Assembly (NCBI RefSeq): GCF_013201825.1
Contig: NZ_CP053836.1
Coordinates: 2,356,001-2,420,000, forward strand
Direction: 5' to 3'
Length of the DNA stretch: 64,000 nt
Source: Halarcobacter ebronensis
Lineage (GTDB): Bacteria > Campylobacterota > Campylobacteria > Campylobacterales > Arcobacteraceae
Made by a program: the position numbers and the translations under genes. Within the stretch, counting starts at the first letter, position 1. Each line of letters starts with the position of its first letter. Shown here in pieces: positions 36,327-46,837 of the stretch. The notes below the pieces were generated by a model. That model was given only the letters and a program-made list of their open reading frames with translations, was not told where the DNA came from and did not search any database.

Positions 36327-38204
36327 ATGTACAAAAAAAGTCTATTTGTAATCTCTGCACTTGCGATGGTAAGCTCAAATATATTTGCAGTAGATGAATT
36401 GGAAGATATAGTTGTTACTGCAAAATCAGAAAAGTCAATAAAAGATTTATCTGAGGTTGTTACTGTTATTAGTGCAGAAGATATAAAAAAAATAAATGCA
36501 ACTAATATCAAAGATATATTAATCAAAACCCCTGGTATTATCAAAACTGCTGCTGGAGCAATGATGGGAGGGAGAGAGAGTATTTCAATTAGAGGTCTTG
36601 ACAGTACATATGCACTCATTTTAGTTGATGGTAAGAAAATAAGTCCAACAGATGATTATATTGGTCATAGTGACTTTCAATACTCTTGGGTACCTATTGA
36701 TATGATAGAGAGAATTGAAGTAATGAAAGGACCAAAAAGTTCAATATATGGTTCACAAGCTATTGGTGGTGTAATAAACATTATTACAAAAAAAGATACA
36801 AGAAAACTTTTTGGAGAAGTGAACTTACAAAGTGGATTTTCAGCTGCTGAAAATGGAGGAGATGAGACAAGAATAAGTGCAAATATTGGTGGAAATATTT
36901 CTGACAAACTTAGTCTGTTTTTAGGTGTAAATAAAAATGAAAAAGATGCTACAGGTGGAGTTGGTACAACTGCATTTGGAACTCCAACAAATGAAGCAAC
37001 ATATATTGAAGGATTAGAGACTAAAGATGTGTTAGCAAAATTAAAGTATAACTTTGATGATACCCAATCAGTTTATGCTTCATATATAAAAGGAGAAGAA
37101 GAGAGAAAAGATTATGATGATACAACTACATATGATTTAGAAAGGGATATTTATAGTGTTGGATATGAAAAATCTTTTGAAAAACTCTCTTTTAGTTTAG
37201 ATTATTCTAAATCTGAACAAGAAGCAGCTGCAAATAGTATGTTTGCAACATACACACATAAGCTAACCAGTGACTCCCTAAAAGGTGAGGCAAAAATCTC
37301 AATGATTGAGAAGAACTATATTATAATAGGTGCCGAAACATCAAAAGACTCTTATGATAGACTTAGACAAAATGGTTCAACTCAATATGCATTTGATGCA
37401 AGAGCAAATGCATACTATCTACAAGATGAGATAGAGTTAGGAGATTTTGTATTATCATTTGGGGGAAGATTTGATGATAATCAAAAATATGGAAGTGAAT
37501 TTTCTCCAAATCTAGGATTGGTTTATAAAATAGATGATATGCAGAGATTAAAAGCTAGTTATGGAGAAGGCTTTAAAGCGCCATCTGTAACAAAAGGTTC
37601 AAATGGCTTTGGTTCAGGTTCACATGCAGCACCATATGGAAATGACAACTTAAAAGCAGAAACTTCAAAAAGTTATGAATTGGCATATGAATTTTATGGG
37701 AAGAATACAACTTTTAAGTCAGCAATCTTTAAAACTGATGTTGAAGATATGATTAATACAGCTGGAACAACAGGAAATGTTAGATATATAAATGTTGATC
37801 AAGTTGCAACAAAAGGTTTTGAATTAGGTGTTGATTATGATCTCAATAGTAGCCATACACTAAATGTAAATTATACTTATATACAAACAGAAAATAAACA
37901 AACAGGCAAAGATTTAACATATAAACCTGAGCATACTTTTAATATAGGACTTAATTCTGAGTTTGGATGGGGAATATCGACTTATATAAGTGCAAACTAT
38001 ATAGGAGAACAATATAGCGATGTAGATAATACAGATAAAGCATCAGGATATACAATTTTTAATGCTCAAATCAATAAAGATATAACTAAAGATTTATCTG
38101 TAAAATTAGGAGTAGATAATATTACAGATGAAGAGTTTGATAATAACGATCCATACTACCTTCAAAGAAGAGTTGCTTATATAGGATTACGTTACAAATT
38201 TTAG
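36327..38204 (+). CDS. TonB-dependent outer-membrane receptor, probably for haem
   Basis: 625 residues, signal peptide about 1-21. TonB box/plug: EDIVVTAKSE, PGIIKTAAGAMMGGRESISIRGLD, VLVDG-like ILVDGKKISP, IERIEVMKGPKSSIYGSQAIGGVINIITKK. The beta-barrel ends in aromatic YIGLRYKF. Located directly after the haem importer and sharing the hutZ promoter type, so haem is the likeliest ligand. The FRAP/NPNL haem motif is not obvious, so another iron complex is possible. Confidence 0.92.
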   Translation: MYKKSLFVISALAMVSSNIFAVDELEDIVVTAKSEKSIKDLSEVVTVISAEDIKKINATNIKDILIKTPGIIKTAAGAMMGGRESISIRGLDSTYALILVDGKKISPTDDYIGHSDFQYSWVPIDMIERIEVMKGPKSSIYGSQAIGGVINIITKKDTRKLFGEVNLQSGFSAAENGGDETRISANIGGNISDKLSLFLGVNKNEKDATGGVGTTAFGTPTNEATYIEGLETKDVLAKLKYNFDDTQSVYASYIKGEEERKDYDDTTTYDLERDIYSVGYEKSFEKLSFSLDYSKSEQEAAANSMFATYTHKLTSDSLKGEAKISMIEKNYIIIGAETSKDSYDRLRQNGSTQYAFDARANAYYLQDEIELGDFVLSFGGRFDDNQKYGSEFSPNLGLVYKIDDMQRLKASYGEGFKAPSVTKGSNGFGSGSHAAPYGNDNLKAETSKSYELAYEFYGKNTTFKSAIFKTDVEDMINTAGTTGNVRYINVDQVATKGFELGVDYDLNSSHTLNVNYTYIQTENKQTGKDLTYKPEHTFNIGLNSEFGWGISTYISANYIGEQYSDVDNTDKASGYTIFNAQINKDITKDLSVKLGVDNITDEEFDNNDPYYLQRRVAYIGLRYKF

Positions 38205-38209
38205 AGAAT

Positions 38210-38241
38210 AAAACTATTGTAAGAATACTTACAATAGTTTT
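38210..38241 (+). terminator. Hairpin between TonB receptor and ChaN gene
   Basis: Perfect 14-bp arms AAAACTATTGTAAG and CTTACAATAGTTTT around a four-base loop. The T stretch is short, so it may only reduce transcription into the next gene. Confidence 0.65.
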
Positions 38242-38261
38242 ATAAAAAAAGGAAAAAATAA

Positions 38262-39161
38262 ATGTTAAAAGTTTCACTATTTCTTATTTTTACAATCTTT
38301 CTATTCACAGGTTGTATAAACCAAAATTTAAGCCCTACTCTATCTTATGATTTAGAAAAGAAAGAGACAATATATTCGATAAAACAAGCTAAAAATATTG
38401 ATATAAAAAAATTAGTAAAAGAGCTTGAGCACTATCCTATTATTTTTGTAGGAGATCATCATAATAATGAAAAAACTCATAAATTTTTTGAAAATCTTTT
38501 AAAAGAACTTGATAAACAAGGATACAATCTAAATCTTGCAAATGAGTGGTTTAGTCCAAATCATGATAAATTATTAAAAGATTATACAGATGGCAAACTT
38601 GATGGGATAAGATTAAAAGAGAGACGTCATTGGGATGAGTTTACAAAATATAAATGGGAGTATGTTGAACCATTATATGAGACAATTAAAGCAAATGGTG
38701 GAAGATTATATGGTATCAATTTAACAAAAGAGAGTAGAAAAAAAATATCTTTAAAAGAGTTTGATAAAATGAGCAAAGAAGAGAAAACTTTTTATGACTC
38801 TTTGGATTTAACTGTTAGCGCACATAGACAACTTATTATGCCTTTTATGCAACACTGTAAAAAACTAAAAGAGAAAAGTGATGAGCCTTGCGAAGAGAGA
38901 ATGTATAGAGTACAAGTTGCTTGGGATACATACATGGCAGAAAATATTGCAAAATTATCAAAAGATATTATTAAAACTTCAAAAGATAAACTTTTAGTTT
39001 TTGTGGGAGCTATGCATCTTGAAAAAAGAGTTGGTATTCCACTTAGATTCTCAAGATTAAGTAATCTTCCTTTTTTCATAATCTCAAATGAAAAAGTTGA
39101 TAAGGAAAATGATTTAAAAATAGATACAGATAAAGCAGATGCAGTTTATATCTATGAATAA
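38262..39161 (+). CDS. ChaN-family haem-binding lipoprotein
   Basis: 299 residues with lipobox (FLFTGC, Cys about 19). The ChaN domain shows FVGDHHNNEKTHKFFENLL near residue 66 and the closing FVGAMHLEKRVGIP near 250. C. jejuni ChaN binds paired haems at the cell surface and is iron regulated. It lies 57 bp after the TonB receptor. Confidence 0.88.
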   Translation: MLKVSLFLIFTIFLFTGCINQNLSPTLSYDLEKKETIYSIKQAKNIDIKKLVKELEHYPIIFVGDHHNNEKTHKFFENLLKELDKQGYNLNLANEWFSPNHDKLLKDYTDGKLDGIRLKERRHWDEFTKYKWEYVEPLYETIKANGGRLYGINLTKESRKKISLKEFDKMSKEEKTFYDSLDLTVSAHRQLIMPFMQHCKKLKEKSDEPCEERMYRVQVAWDTYMAENIAKLSKDIIKTSKDKLLVFVGAMHLEKRVGIPLRFSRLSNLPFFIISNEKVDKENDLKIDTDKADAVYIYE

Positions 39162-39189
39162 ATTTATTGGGAAAATTTCCCAATAAATT
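39161..39189. terminator. Bidirectional terminator between chaN-like gene and folE
   Basis: AATTTATTGGGAAA and TTTCCCAATAAATT form a perfect 14-bp palindrome with one central base, between two convergent genes. Confidence 0.75.
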
Positions 39190-39200
39190 CTTAATAAAAA

Positions 39201-39773
39201 TTATTTATGAAGTGAATGAGCTACAATAGATAGAAACTCATCTTTAGTTTTTTTCTCTTTTTTAAACAAACCTCTAAGAGCTGAAGTAACAGTTGTTGAA
39301 CATATTTTTTCAACACCTCTCATCTCCATACACATATGTCTTGCATCAATCATAACAGCCACACCTTTTGGATTTAGTGCTTCATGTAAAGCATCACAAA
39401 TCTGTTCTGTCATCTGCTCTTGAATTTGTAATCTTTTTGCAAAAATATCTACAACTCTTGGAATTTTAGATAATCCAACAACTTTTCCATTTGGTATATA
39501 AGCCACATGAGCTTTACCAATTATTGGTAACATATGGTGTTCACACATAGAGTAAAACTCAATATCTTTTATAACAACCATTTCGTCATTTGAACTTGTA
39601 AAAAGTGCAGAATTGATTATCTCTTTTGGATCTTGGTTATATCCACTACACATAAATTCAAAAGCTTTTCTAACCCTTTGAGGAGTCTTAATAAGACCTT
39701 CTCTATTTACATCCTCACCAACATACTCTAAAATGTTTTTTATAGAGTTCTCAAATTCACTCTCTTTTGTCAT
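39201..39773 (-). CDS. folE: GTP cyclohydrolase I
   Basis: 190 residues; first step of folate (or queuosine-type) pterin synthesis. Zinc and active-site motifs [40 protein letters not shown] and [11 protein letters not shown] are complete. It ends the operon that begins with the GspE/F-type genes, 11 bp downstream of the GspF-like gene. Confidence 0.97.
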   Translation of the reverse strand: MTKESEFENSIKNILEYVGEDVNREGLIKTPQRVRKAFEFMCSGYNQDPKEIINSALFTSSNDEMVVIKDIEFYSMCEHHMLPIIGKAHVAYIPNGKVVGLSKIPRVVDIFAKRLQIQEQMTEQICDALHEALNPKGVAVMIDARHMCMEMRGVEKICSTTVTSALRGLFKKEKKTKDEFLSIVAHSLHK

Positions 39774-39784
39774 TGAATTTCCTC

Positions 39785-40969
39785 TTAAAATCTTAATAGA
39801 TCATTCATGCTCCACAAGGGAACAAAAATAGCAAAAATAATCCATAAAATCAGTGTCATTATAATAATAAAAAAAATAGGCTCAATCATAATGGAAAAGA
39901 GTCTCAAAGAGTTTTCAAATCTTCTTTTATAAATCTTTTTTATCTCATCAACTACAAGAGTTAATGAGTTTGTTAATTCACCTGTATCTATAAGGCTTAA
40001 AACAATATCATCAAATAGTCCAGATGATTTGAAAGCAAAACTTACACTTTTCCCACTTTTTAGTAGATTTTCTATTTGGGTAATTTTATCAAAAAGATAT
40101 TGATTATTTAGTAAAACCTTTGCTTTGTTTATTGCTTCTAAAAACTCATATCTATTTTTTAATAAAATATGAACAACACTAAAATAGATATATAGTATTT
40201 TTAGCCTATTTAACCTAGTAACAAAAAAACTATCTTTTATAAACAGATTATCTGCAATAACTCTCAATCTGTTATTATTTTTATATACTCTAAAAAAGAC
40301 AATAATCAAAATAAAAATGCTTATTGTTGCAATAATAATTTTTTCACCAGAGATATCTTTTAATAAAAATAGAGTTTTTGTAGCAATTGACATCTCATAA
40401 TTTGTTCCTTTAAAAAGTGACTCAAAATTTGGCAATACAAACTCAAATATACCAATCAATGCAAAAATAAAAGTAACCACTAAGACAATTGGATAAAGCA
40501 TTATTTTTAGAAAATTGCCTTTTATCTCTTGATTTTCCCTTGTAAGTTCACTTAAAAATTTTATATTCTCACTTATATTTCCACTATCTTGTATTAGTTT
40601 AAACAATGAAATTATTAAAGGATTAACACTATATTTTTTCATACTTTTTCTAATATCAATAGAGTTTATAAAGGAATTTTTTATATCTGTTAAAAACTCC
40701 TTGAAGTGATTGTCTTTTTCATTTTTTATTAAAATATCAAAGGCTTGATTTAGTTTAATATTTGAACCTAACATCAATGTTAGTTCATATAGTTTATCTT
40801 TGATTTTACTATCTCTTATTTTTTTAAAAAGTTGTATATCAAAACCCAAAGATTTTATGCTTATTATATTTTCAGGTAACTTTAACCTATCTAATTCATT
40901 TTTTGTAACAATTTTATGTTTTATTACACCTTTTTCTTGATATGTGATTTTATATTTATTACTAAGCAT
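39785..40969 (-). CDS. GspF/PilC-type inner-membrane assembly protein (CtsF-like)
   Basis: 394 residues with the GspF layout: two homologous helical domains and three membrane segments (about 160-180, 210-230, 365-390). Motifs include [46 protein letters not shown] and the terminal [20 protein letters not shown]. It overlaps the GspE-like ATPase by 8 bp. In Campylobacter the matching ctsF/ctsE genes serve natural transformation. Confidence 0.85.
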   Translation of the reverse strand: MLSNKYKITYQEKGVIKHKIVTKNELDRLKLPENIISIKSLGFDIQLFKKIRDSKIKDKLYELTLMLGSNIKLNQAFDILIKNEKDNHFKEFLTDIKNSFINSIDIRKSMKKYSVNPLIISLFKLIQDSGNISENIKFLSELTRENQEIKGNFLKIMLYPIVLVVTFIFALIGIFEFVLPNFESLFKGTNYEMSIATKTLFLLKDISGEKIIIATISIFILIIVFFRVYKNNNRLRVIADNLFIKDSFFVTRLNRLKILYIYFSVVHILLKNRYEFLEAINKAKVLLNNQYLFDKITQIENLLKSGKSVSFAFKSSGLFDDIVLSLIDTGELTNSLTLVVDEIKKIYKRRFENSLRLFSIMIEPIFFIIIMTLILWIIFAIFVPLWSMNDLLRF

Positions 40970-42314
40970 TTACAACTCTATAGACTTCTTCAAGAGTTGT
41001 AATACCACTATCTACCCTTTTCATTCCATCTTCTACAATTGTCTTAAATTCAATACTTTTTAAATAAGCAGAAACCCCATCATTTTTAAGAATTAAAGAG
41101 GATAACTCTTCATCAATTTTTAGTATCTCTGCAATACAACTTCTTTTATAAAAGCCGCTGTAATTGCAGATTTTGCACCCCTGCTTTTTACAAGTTTGGC
41201 AAATATTTAAAACTAATCGTTGGGAGATTATATATTTTAAAGTTAAAGATAATAGATATTTATCACTATTTAATTCAAAAAGTCTAGAGAGTGTTTCAAC
41301 TGCACTATTTGCATGAATTGAAGCAAAAACCAAATGTCCTGTTAAAGAGGCTTGTAAAGCTATATCTAAAGAGTTTTTATCTCTAATTTCACCAATTAAA
41401 ATTATGTCAGGATCTTGCCTTAGTATATTTTTAAGAACCTCTTTAAAACTAATATTTAACTCATCATTTACCTCAACTTGTTGTACTTGACGAAGTTTAT
41501 ACTCAACAGGATCTTCAACAGTAATAATCTTTTTATCCTCTTTGTTTATTCCTTTTATGATTGAATACAAAGTTGTACTTTTTCCACTTCCAGTTGGTCC
41601 TGTAATTAAAACCAATCCACTATTTAGTTTTTGAATATCTTCTATATTTTTGAGATGTTCTTGATTAAAACCTAACTCTCTTATATCTTTTAAAATGCTT
41701 TGATTATCTAAAACTCTAATAACAATTGATTCTCCATAAATAGTTGGCAAAGTTGAAACTCTAAAATCAAACTTCTTTTCATCTAAATAAAAAGAGAAAC
41801 TTCCATCAAGTGGAACTCTGTTTTGAGTAATATCAAGCCTACACAACATTTTTATATAACTACTTAAAACCCTTTGTAAAGAGTTTTGAAATATATAAAA
41901 AACTTTTAATTTCCCATCAATTCTAAATCTTATTGATACTACACCCTCCATACTTTCTAAATGAATATCACTAACTCTTAAAGCGATTGCTTTTTCAATA
42001 AGATTTTTAAAAAAAGACTCTATATGATTTTGTTTGCTATTTTTATCAAGAATTGAAGCACTTGCCAAAGAGTAAAGTTTTGTTCTAAACTCCATATCAC
42101 TTAGAAAAAAGAGTATCTGTTCTTTTGTTAACTCTTTAGTTCTTATTAGATTCAGAGTATTAAAACTACTATAATTTGACTCACTACAAAATAGGCATTT
42201 AATAAAAATACCCTCTTTGCTTAAAGGTACAATTAAACTATTTTGAAGCTCTTGAATATGAAATTTACTAATAAACTCATAATTTAATTCTAAATCTAGA
42301 CTATTCATTTTCAT
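40962..42314 (-). CDS. GspE/PilB-type assembly ATPase (CtsE-like)
   Basis: 450 residues: Walker A GPTGSGKSTTLYS (about 240), Asp box VEDPVEY, Walker B DIILIGEIRD, His box TGHLVFASIHAN, and a four-Cys zinc site CQTCKKQGCKIC near 395. A shortened N-terminal domain fits small competence or pilus ATPases. Overlaps both neighbours by a few bases. Confidence 0.92.
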   Translation of the reverse strand: MKMNSLDLELNYEFISKFHIQELQNSLIVPLSKEGIFIKCLFCSESNYSSFNTLNLIRTKELTKEQILFFLSDMEFRTKLYSLASASILDKNSKQNHIESFFKNLIEKAIALRVSDIHLESMEGVVSIRFRIDGKLKVFYIFQNSLQRVLSSYIKMLCRLDITQNRVPLDGSFSFYLDEKKFDFRVSTLPTIYGESIVIRVLDNQSILKDIRELGFNQEHLKNIEDIQKLNSGLVLITGPTGSGKSTTLYSIIKGINKEDKKIITVEDPVEYKLRQVQQVEVNDELNISFKEVLKNILRQDPDIILIGEIRDKNSLDIALQASLTGHLVFASIHANSAVETLSRLFELNSDKYLLSLTLKYIISQRLVLNICQTCKKQGCKICNYSGFYKRSCIAEILKIDEELSSLILKNDGVSAYLKSIEFKTIVEDGMKRVDSGITTLEEVYRVVNA

Positions 42315-42939
42315 ACAACTTTAATACTAAATTTGAATATTTATTGCGCAAATGTACTTCATTAACTCCTATACTTTCAACTTTATAATTATCTATTCTC
42401 TCCTCTTGTTTTAACCAAGTCTCATTTATATAAGCATATTTACCCACAATTGCTTTTAATAAAAATTTATTATTGTTAGGAGATATGGACTCTAACTCAG
42501 CTTTTATATCAATTGGCTCTTTTTTATAAAATCTATCAAAAACAATTTTTACACTTAATAGATTTTTATCTATAGTAATTGAATCAATCTTTGAAAATGA
42601 GTTATACAGCTCCAAATATTTTATAAATTCAACTCTCTTTTTGAGATTTTCATATAAAACTATCTCAATATTATTGTCACTGTTTTTTATACTTTGAAGT
42701 GTTATAAAACTCTTTTTTGCATACTCTTCAATCTCTTTGGAGATCTCTATAAAACTCTTTTTCATTTTAATATTTTCTATTGTTAGTGGTTGAATATCTA
42801 TCTTTTTTTCAAAAGAACTATTTTCACTGATAAAATAAGCTAATAAAAGTAGAAGTAAAAAAGGAAATAAGTAGAGTTCGATTTTTACTTTAGTTGACAA
42901 ATTGTCAAAATCATCTTCTATATATCTTAATCTTTCCAT
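42301..42939 (-). CDS. Membrane-anchored protein of the assembly operon (GspM/PilO-like role)
   Basis: I prefer the ATG at 42939 (MERLRYIEDDF); a longer frame to 43017 would overlap the upstream gene by over 100 bp. The 212 residues have one membrane segment (about 25-45: IELYLFPFLLLLLLAYFI) and a periplasmic ferredoxin-like mix of strands and helices. The position between the GspE gene and another single-pass protein is that of PilN/PilO or CtsX in Campylobacter. Homology itself is not visible. Confidence 0.65.
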   Translation of the reverse strand: MERLRYIEDDFDNLSTKVKIELYLFPFLLLLLLAYFISENSSFEKKIDIQPLTIENIKMKKSFIEISKEIEEYAKKSFITLQSIKNSDNNIEIVLYENLKKRVEFIKYLELYNSFSKIDSITIDKNLLSVKIVFDRFYKKEPIDIKAELESISPNNNKFLLKAIVGKYAYINETWLKQEERIDNYKVESIGVNEVHLRNKYSNLVLKLYENE

Positions 42940-43522
42940 TAGCTTGATACCTTTTACTATCTTCATCATAGTTAATATTTTCAACACTTTTGTAATCAAT
43001 TTTTTTAAAAAATGCATAAATACTTTGTTTATTTAAAGTTGTTATCTCCAAAGCTAGAATTGACTCTTTTAGAACAATAGATAAAATATCAATATTCATC
43101 TCTTTTGCCACACTATATATATTTGCAACTTTTTTACTTATGCTATAAAATTTTGTATCATTTTGAAGTTTTGTAGTTGTATTGTGTATTGTTTTTAGAT
43201 TTAACTCATATTTTTCATTTGAAAAATCATAAAGATAAAATATAGAGCCTAAAGTAAATAAATAAAGAAGATAGAGTTTTAATCCATATGAACGGAAGGG
43301 ACGAATGAACTCCTTTAGATATCTTTTTTTATATTTAATATCCTCATTTTTTATTATAATTGGATTTTTAAATCTTAATGTATCAATCAAAATCTTTAAA
43401 AGTTTTTCTAAAACTTGAGTTTTATCTATCTTTTGAATATAGTAAAAACTTCCATTTTTGTAAGCTATTACATAATCTTCATCCAAAATTATCTCTTCTT
43501 TGTTAGTTGATTTATAATACAA
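42911..43522 (-). CDS. Single-pass membrane protein of the assembly operon (GspL/PilN-like role), start uncertain
   Basis: From the TTG at 43522 there are 203 residues with one membrane segment (about 75-93: YGLKLYLLYLFTLGSIFYLY) and a periplasmic tail. The frame stays open and protein-like upstream to 43738 (VFIILVVEIDSNEEIEKRY...), with no ATG, GTG or TTG. AAGG at 43716-43719 (minus strand) stands 5-8 bp before ATT codons at 43708/43705, so an ATT start giving about 265 residues is possible. A cytoplasmic domain before the helix would fit a GspL-like protein. Confidence 0.6.
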   Translation of the reverse strand: MYYKSTNKEEIILDEDYVIAYKNGSFYYIQKIDKTQVLEKLLKILIDTLRFKNPIIIKNEDIKYKKRYLKEFIRPFRSYGLKLYLLYLFTLGSIFYLYDFSNEKYELNLKTIHNTTTKLQNDTKFYSISKKVANIYSVAKEMNIDILSIVLKESILALEITTLNKQSIYAFFKKIDYKSVENINYDEDSKRYQANGKIKIYRR

Positions 43523-43790
43523 AAACTTGGGAGTAGTCTCTTCAAAAACAATAACTTGATAAATATTTAATGGTTTTATATATGAGCAAAAGAGTTTTGA
43601 ATTCTTATTAAATTTAAACTCTTTTAACTCAAGGTTAGTGATAATAAAGCTATTTAGATATCTCTTTTCAATCTCTTCATTTGAATCAATTTCAACTACT
43701 AAAATAATAAATACCTTATTTTGGTTTAATAATGTATTCTATTATTTTATTCTTTGTAAATATATTAAATATATAATATTTTATATTATT

Positions 43791-44675
43791 TTATAAATTT
43801 ACGTCATATCCTAAATCTTTAAGTCCTTGCTTACTCTTTGTCCAACCCTTTTTTACAGAGACAAAAAGCTCTAAGTAGCATTTTCTACCAGTAAGTTTCT
43901 CTATTTTGATTCTGGCATCTTTTCCTATTCTTTTTAATGCTGTTGCACCTTTTCCTATTATCATCCCTTTTTGAGTACCTTTTTGAACAATAATTGTTGC
44001 TTTTATTACATCCAAATCATTTTTCTCTTCAACTTTATTTATTAAAACATCTGTTTCATAAGGAATCTCATCAGAGATATTCTCAAAAATAGACTCTCTA
44101 ATAAACTCTTTAAAGATATCTCTTAAGTGTTCTGTTGTCAAAATCTCTGGATCATATAAATATGGATGTTCTGGAAGAAGTTTAACTACACTGTCAAGTA
44201 TATGTGCATGGGTAGTCTGTTTTTTTATTGAAACTGGAATTACAGCTTCATATTCATTAGAATATTTTTCATACTCTTTCATTTTCTCTAAAACTTCATT
44301 ATTTGTTACATTATCAATTTTTGTTAAAAGCAGAATATGTTTTATATCTTTTTTCTTTTTTTCTAAAAAACTCTCATAATGACTTAATTTATCTGTAATT
44401 GGTGCTAAAAATAAAATTAAATCACAATCACCCATTGCCTTTAGTGCTTCATCAAGCATAAATTGATTTAATAGTTTTTCAGTTTCATGAAGTCCTGGTG
44501 TATCAACAAAAATTATTTGATCATCATTATGCATTACAATTATATTTGATCTTTTTCTAGTTGCATTTGCTTTATGAGAAACCATTGCAATTTTTTCACC
44601 AACCAACCAATTTAGTAGTGAACTTTTACCTGCATTGGGTCTTCCTACGACTGAAACATATCCACATTTACTCAT
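43791..44675 (-). CDS. era: Era GTPase
   Basis: 294 residues. G1 GRPNAGKSSLLN, G3 DTPGLHE, G4 TKID and a C-terminal KH domain (GMIIGKGATALKRIGKDAR). It binds 16S rRNA 3' end during 30S assembly. It lies 51 bp downstream of comM. Confidence 0.97.
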   Translation of the reverse strand: MSKCGYVSVVGRPNAGKSSLLNWLVGEKIAMVSHKANATRKRSNIIVMHNDDQIIFVDTPGLHETEKLLNQFMLDEALKAMGDCDLILFLAPITDKLSHYESFLEKKKKDIKHILLLTKIDNVTNNEVLEKMKEYEKYSNEYEAVIPVSIKKQTTHAHILDSVVKLLPEHPYLYDPEILTTEHLRDIFKEFIRESIFENISDEIPYETDVLINKVEEKNDLDVIKATIIVQKGTQKGMIIGKGATALKRIGKDARIKIEKLTGRKCYLELFVSVKKGWTKSKQGLKDLGYDVNL

Positions 44676-44726
44676 CTATTTCCTTCAAAAACATTTTAAG
44701 TAGATATTATATCAAAATGTAACTGC

Positions 44727-46226
44727 TTATCTTCTTCTAAAGCTTAAAGCCTCCATCAAATGTTCTCTCTGTATTTTTTCACTACTTTCCAAATCTGCAA
44801 TTGTTCTTGAAACTTTTAAAATATTATTTATGCTTCTAAAAGAGAGATTCAAATTTTTTGTTGCTTTTTCTAGTATCTCTTTGTCCTCCTCTTTTACAAA
44901 ACAAAATTTATTAATCTCTTCATCACTTAATTTACCATTTAGCTCTTTTTGTCCTCTTTGTATTTGCATTTTAAAAGCCTTTATAACACTTTCATGTATC
45001 TGCTTAGAACTCTGTTTTGCTTCATCTTTCATATTACTTTCACTCATTTGCACATGCAAATCTATTCTATCAAGAAAAGGTTCTGATAATCTACTTTTAT
45101 ATCTTTTTATCTCAAGTTCATTGCATCTGCAAGAATTATCTTTTGACATTGACATTCCACAAGGACAAGGATTCATGGCTCCCACAAATAAAAACTTGGT
45201 TTCATACCTTACCTTTGAATTTGCTCTACTAACTAAAAGTCTATTATCCTGTAAAGGTTCCCTTAGAGCTTCTAATATGGAAGAGCTAAAATGTGGCAAC
45301 TCATCAAAGAATAGTAAGCCATTGTTTGCTAATGCAATCTCTCCTAAACTATTTCCACCTAAGATTGAGACCTTAGAGCTACTACAATGGGGAGAACGTC
45401 TTGCCCTTATTGGTTTAAAGTCTGGTTCTTTTAACTCCAAAGCTTGCATTTTTGCTATTTCCAATATCTCTTCTAAACTCATAGGTGCCATAATATATGG
45501 TAACCTTTTGGCTATCATTGTTTTTCCACAACCAGGACTTCCAACTAAAATTATATTGTGATTTCCAGCTGCTGCTATTTGAGCTGCTCTTTTTGCACTT
45601 TGCTGACCTTTTATATCGTTAAAATCCTCTAAATACTCATTCATATAGAAATAATCAATACCATTTATGGTAATTTTATTGTGAATAAAATTTTCCCTTT
45701 CGTACAAAAACCTACTTTTATCACTACTTTTAAAGAACTCTATTGCATCTTTCAAATTTTTTACTTTATAGATATTTATATTTGGAATCTTTGAAATTTT
45801 TTTTGCACTCTCTTCACACACAACAACATTTTTAATCTTATTTGTTTTTGTTAAAGATAAAATTATAGGAAAAATTGCACTACTATCTTTTATCTCCCCA
45901 TTTAATGAGAGCTCACCAAAGATATGAAAATCTTTAAAACTTACACTCTTTTCATCATATAAGGAGATTAAAAGAGCAATTGGCAAATCAAAGTGGGTAC
46001 CACTCTTTTTTATCTCACTAGGGGATAAATTAACTGTAATTTTTTTGGGTGGAAAATTAAACTCATTTGTTAGAAGTGCCGATTTAACACGGTCTTTTGA
46101 CTCATTTATTGCAGTAGAGATCATCCCCACAATAGTAAAACTAGGAAGTCCTTTTGTGAAAGTTACTTCCACATTAACTTCACATGCCTCAATCTCATTT
46201 AAGGTTGCAGATTTAACAATTTTCAT
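44727..46226 (-). CDS. comM: ComM/YifB magnesium chelatase-like AAA+ helicase
   Basis: 499 residues. N-terminal ChlI domain (VNVEVTFTKGLPSFTIVGM ... VNLSPSEIKKSGTHFDLPIAL), Walker A VGSPGCGKTMIAKRLP, Walker B LLFFDELPHF, zinc-type NPCPCG, and C-terminal Mg_chelatase helix bundle (FRSINNILKVSRTIADLE). ComM drives branch migration during natural transformation, in line with the uptake-type genes just downstream. Confidence 0.94.
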   Translation of the reverse strand: MKIVKSATLNEIEACEVNVEVTFTKGLPSFTIVGMISTAINESKDRVKSALLTNEFNFPPKKITVNLSPSEIKKSGTHFDLPIALLISLYDEKSVSFKDFHIFGELSLNGEIKDSSAIFPIILSLTKTNKIKNVVVCEESAKKISKIPNINIYKVKNLKDAIEFFKSSDKSRFLYERENFIHNKITINGIDYFYMNEYLEDFNDIKGQQSAKRAAQIAAAGNHNIILVGSPGCGKTMIAKRLPYIMAPMSLEEILEIAKMQALELKEPDFKPIRARRSPHCSSSKVSILGGNSLGEIALANNGLLFFDELPHFSSSILEALREPLQDNRLLVSRANSKVRYETKFLFVGAMNPCPCGMSMSKDNSCRCNELEIKRYKSRLSEPFLDRIDLHVQMSESNMKDEAKQSSKQIHESVIKAFKMQIQRGQKELNGKLSDEEINKFCFVKEEDKEILEKATKNLNLSFRSINNILKVSRTIADLESSEKIQREHLMEALSFRRR

Positions 46227-46313
46227 ATTAACTTCTTATACTTTTTTAAAATTATATAAGAAATATAATTAATATTATTATTTAGTGTTGATTTTTATTG
46301 CAAAAAAAGGAAG

Positions 46314-46829
46314 TTATTTATTTGCTTTTAACTTCTTTTTCCACTCTTTTTCAAATTTTTTTCTTTTTATAATTGACAAATTTTCAATAAATAGGTGTCC
46401 TTCTAAGTGATCCATTTCATGTTGCCAAGCAACTGCTAAAAATCCTTCACACTCCATTTTCTGTTTTTCACCGTCTCTATTAAAATACTCAACAATTATA
46501 TGTTCAGCTCTTTTAACTTCATCATTATAGCCAGGAACACTTAAGCACCCTTCTACAAAGACTTGTTCTCCATCTTTGTGAGTAATTACTGGATTAATTG
46601 CTTCAATTAATTCTGCTTTATCTTGAATATCCTCTTCATTAGGAATATTAATAACCAAAGCATTAAGGGGAACAGCAACTTGAATTGCAGCAAGTCCTAC
46701 TCCACTTTGAGCAATCATTGTTTCATACATATCATCTAAAAGTGTGTGAAGTTCTTCATCGAACTTCTCCACATCTTTAGATTTTGTTCTAAGTAGTTTG
46801 TTTGGATATGTTATTACTTCTCTAATCAT
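46314..46829 (-). CDS. def: Peptide deformylase
   Basis: 171 residues with the three family motifs GVGLAAIQV, EGCLSVPG and QHEMDHLEG (metal site HExxH). Removes formyl from nascent chains. It follows clpP by 8 bp in a tig-clpP-def operon, the usual campylobacterial order. Confidence 0.97.
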   Translation of the reverse strand: MIREVITYPNKLLRTKSKDVEKFDEELHTLLDDMYETMIAQSGVGLAAIQVAVPLNALVINIPNEEDIQDKAELIEAINPVITHKDGEQVFVEGCLSVPGYNDEVKRAEHIIVEYFNRDGEKQKMECEGFLAVAWQHEMDHLEGHLFIENLSIIKRKKFEKEWKKKLKANK

Positions 46830-46837
46830 ATTTATCT

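Noticed and set aside
44830-45561. 243-residue frame antisense to comM
   Set aside because: Shadow of a strongly conserved gene; composition is that of reversed codons and no ribosome site or motifs.
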